A DNA stretch of 6,094 nucleotides. Source: Chloroflexota bacterium. GTDB taxonomy: Bacteria; Chloroflexota; Ktedonobacteria; Ktedonobacterales; Ktedonobacteraceae. Of the stretch, positions 6,032 to 6,094 are shown piece after piece. The notes under the pieces are model-generated. The model worked only from the letters and a program-made list of their open reading frames with translations, was not told the DNA's origin and did no database searches. A program made the translations under genes and the position numbers. The DNA is taken from the NCBI GenBank assembly GCA_005881295.1, contig VBHS01000362.1, positions 1 through 6,094 on the forward strand, given 5' to 3'. Positions within the stretch are counted from its first letter, which is position 1; every line of letters begins with the position of its first letter.

Positions 6032-6043
6032 GCCTGTTGGACT
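6026..6043. promoter_or_regulatory. Perfect inverted repeat AGTCCA-GCCTGT-TGGACT over the -35
   Basis: Two 6-bp arms with a 6-bp spacer; the left arm coincides with the -35 of the leftward promoter. It may be an operator. Alternatively, read rightward, it is a short hairpin followed by TATGTTTTT, a weak terminator-like pattern. Bases 6044-6094 beyond it are AT-rich and I see no gene there. Confidence 0.4.
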
Positions 6044-6094
6044 TATGTTTTTCTAATTAGTACCAATGACAACATATACAGTACGAAAATTGCC

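Overview
The window looks like chromosomal DNA of a Chloroflexota bacterium, most likely class Ktedonobacteria. This is an inference. GC is moderate (about half), and a GAF-GAF-PucR regulator and a large multi-pass histidine kinase sit together. One intergenic gap carries an inverted, protein-like repeat (TCATCCTGAGCGCAGCGAAG...) that I recall from Chloroflexota and Acidobacteriota genomes. No phage, transposase, CRISPR, tRNA or rRNA signal is visible.

Layout. Bases 1-41 (minus) hold the first 13 codons of a gene running off the left edge. Its start resembles zinc-type medium-chain alcohol dehydrogenases. Just upstream, 58-1887 (minus) encodes a six-helix sensor histidine kinase of the HisKA_3 (NarX/ComP-like) type; the two genes probably form an operon. 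The 334-bp gap 1888-2221 holds three exact copies of a 27-bp repeat in alternating orientation, followed by a well-formed rightward promoter and a dyad operator. Next comes a two-gene operon (2222-3657, plus): an SmtB/ZiaR-like ArsR repressor that retains its zinc ligands, and a CDF-family zinc/cation exporter with His- and Cys-rich ends, overlapping by ATGA. A perfect 25-bp inverted repeat (3665-3720) acts as a shared terminator with the convergent gene 3744-5759 (minus), a two-GAF, PucR/CdaR-type transcription regulator.

Bases 5760-6094 hold no gene but have the most unexplained structure. They contain a leftward promoter with a 17-bp spacer, three palindromes near it, and a predicted leader of about 235 nt. 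Near the start codon the leader folds on paper into a closed multibranch structure, which may be an uncharacterised cis-regulatory RNA.

The best-understood module is zinc/cation detoxification: the repressor should release its promoter when metal is abundant and allow export. The kinase and the PucR regulator are signal-response proteins with unknown stimuli. No cognate response regulator for the kinase lies in the window.
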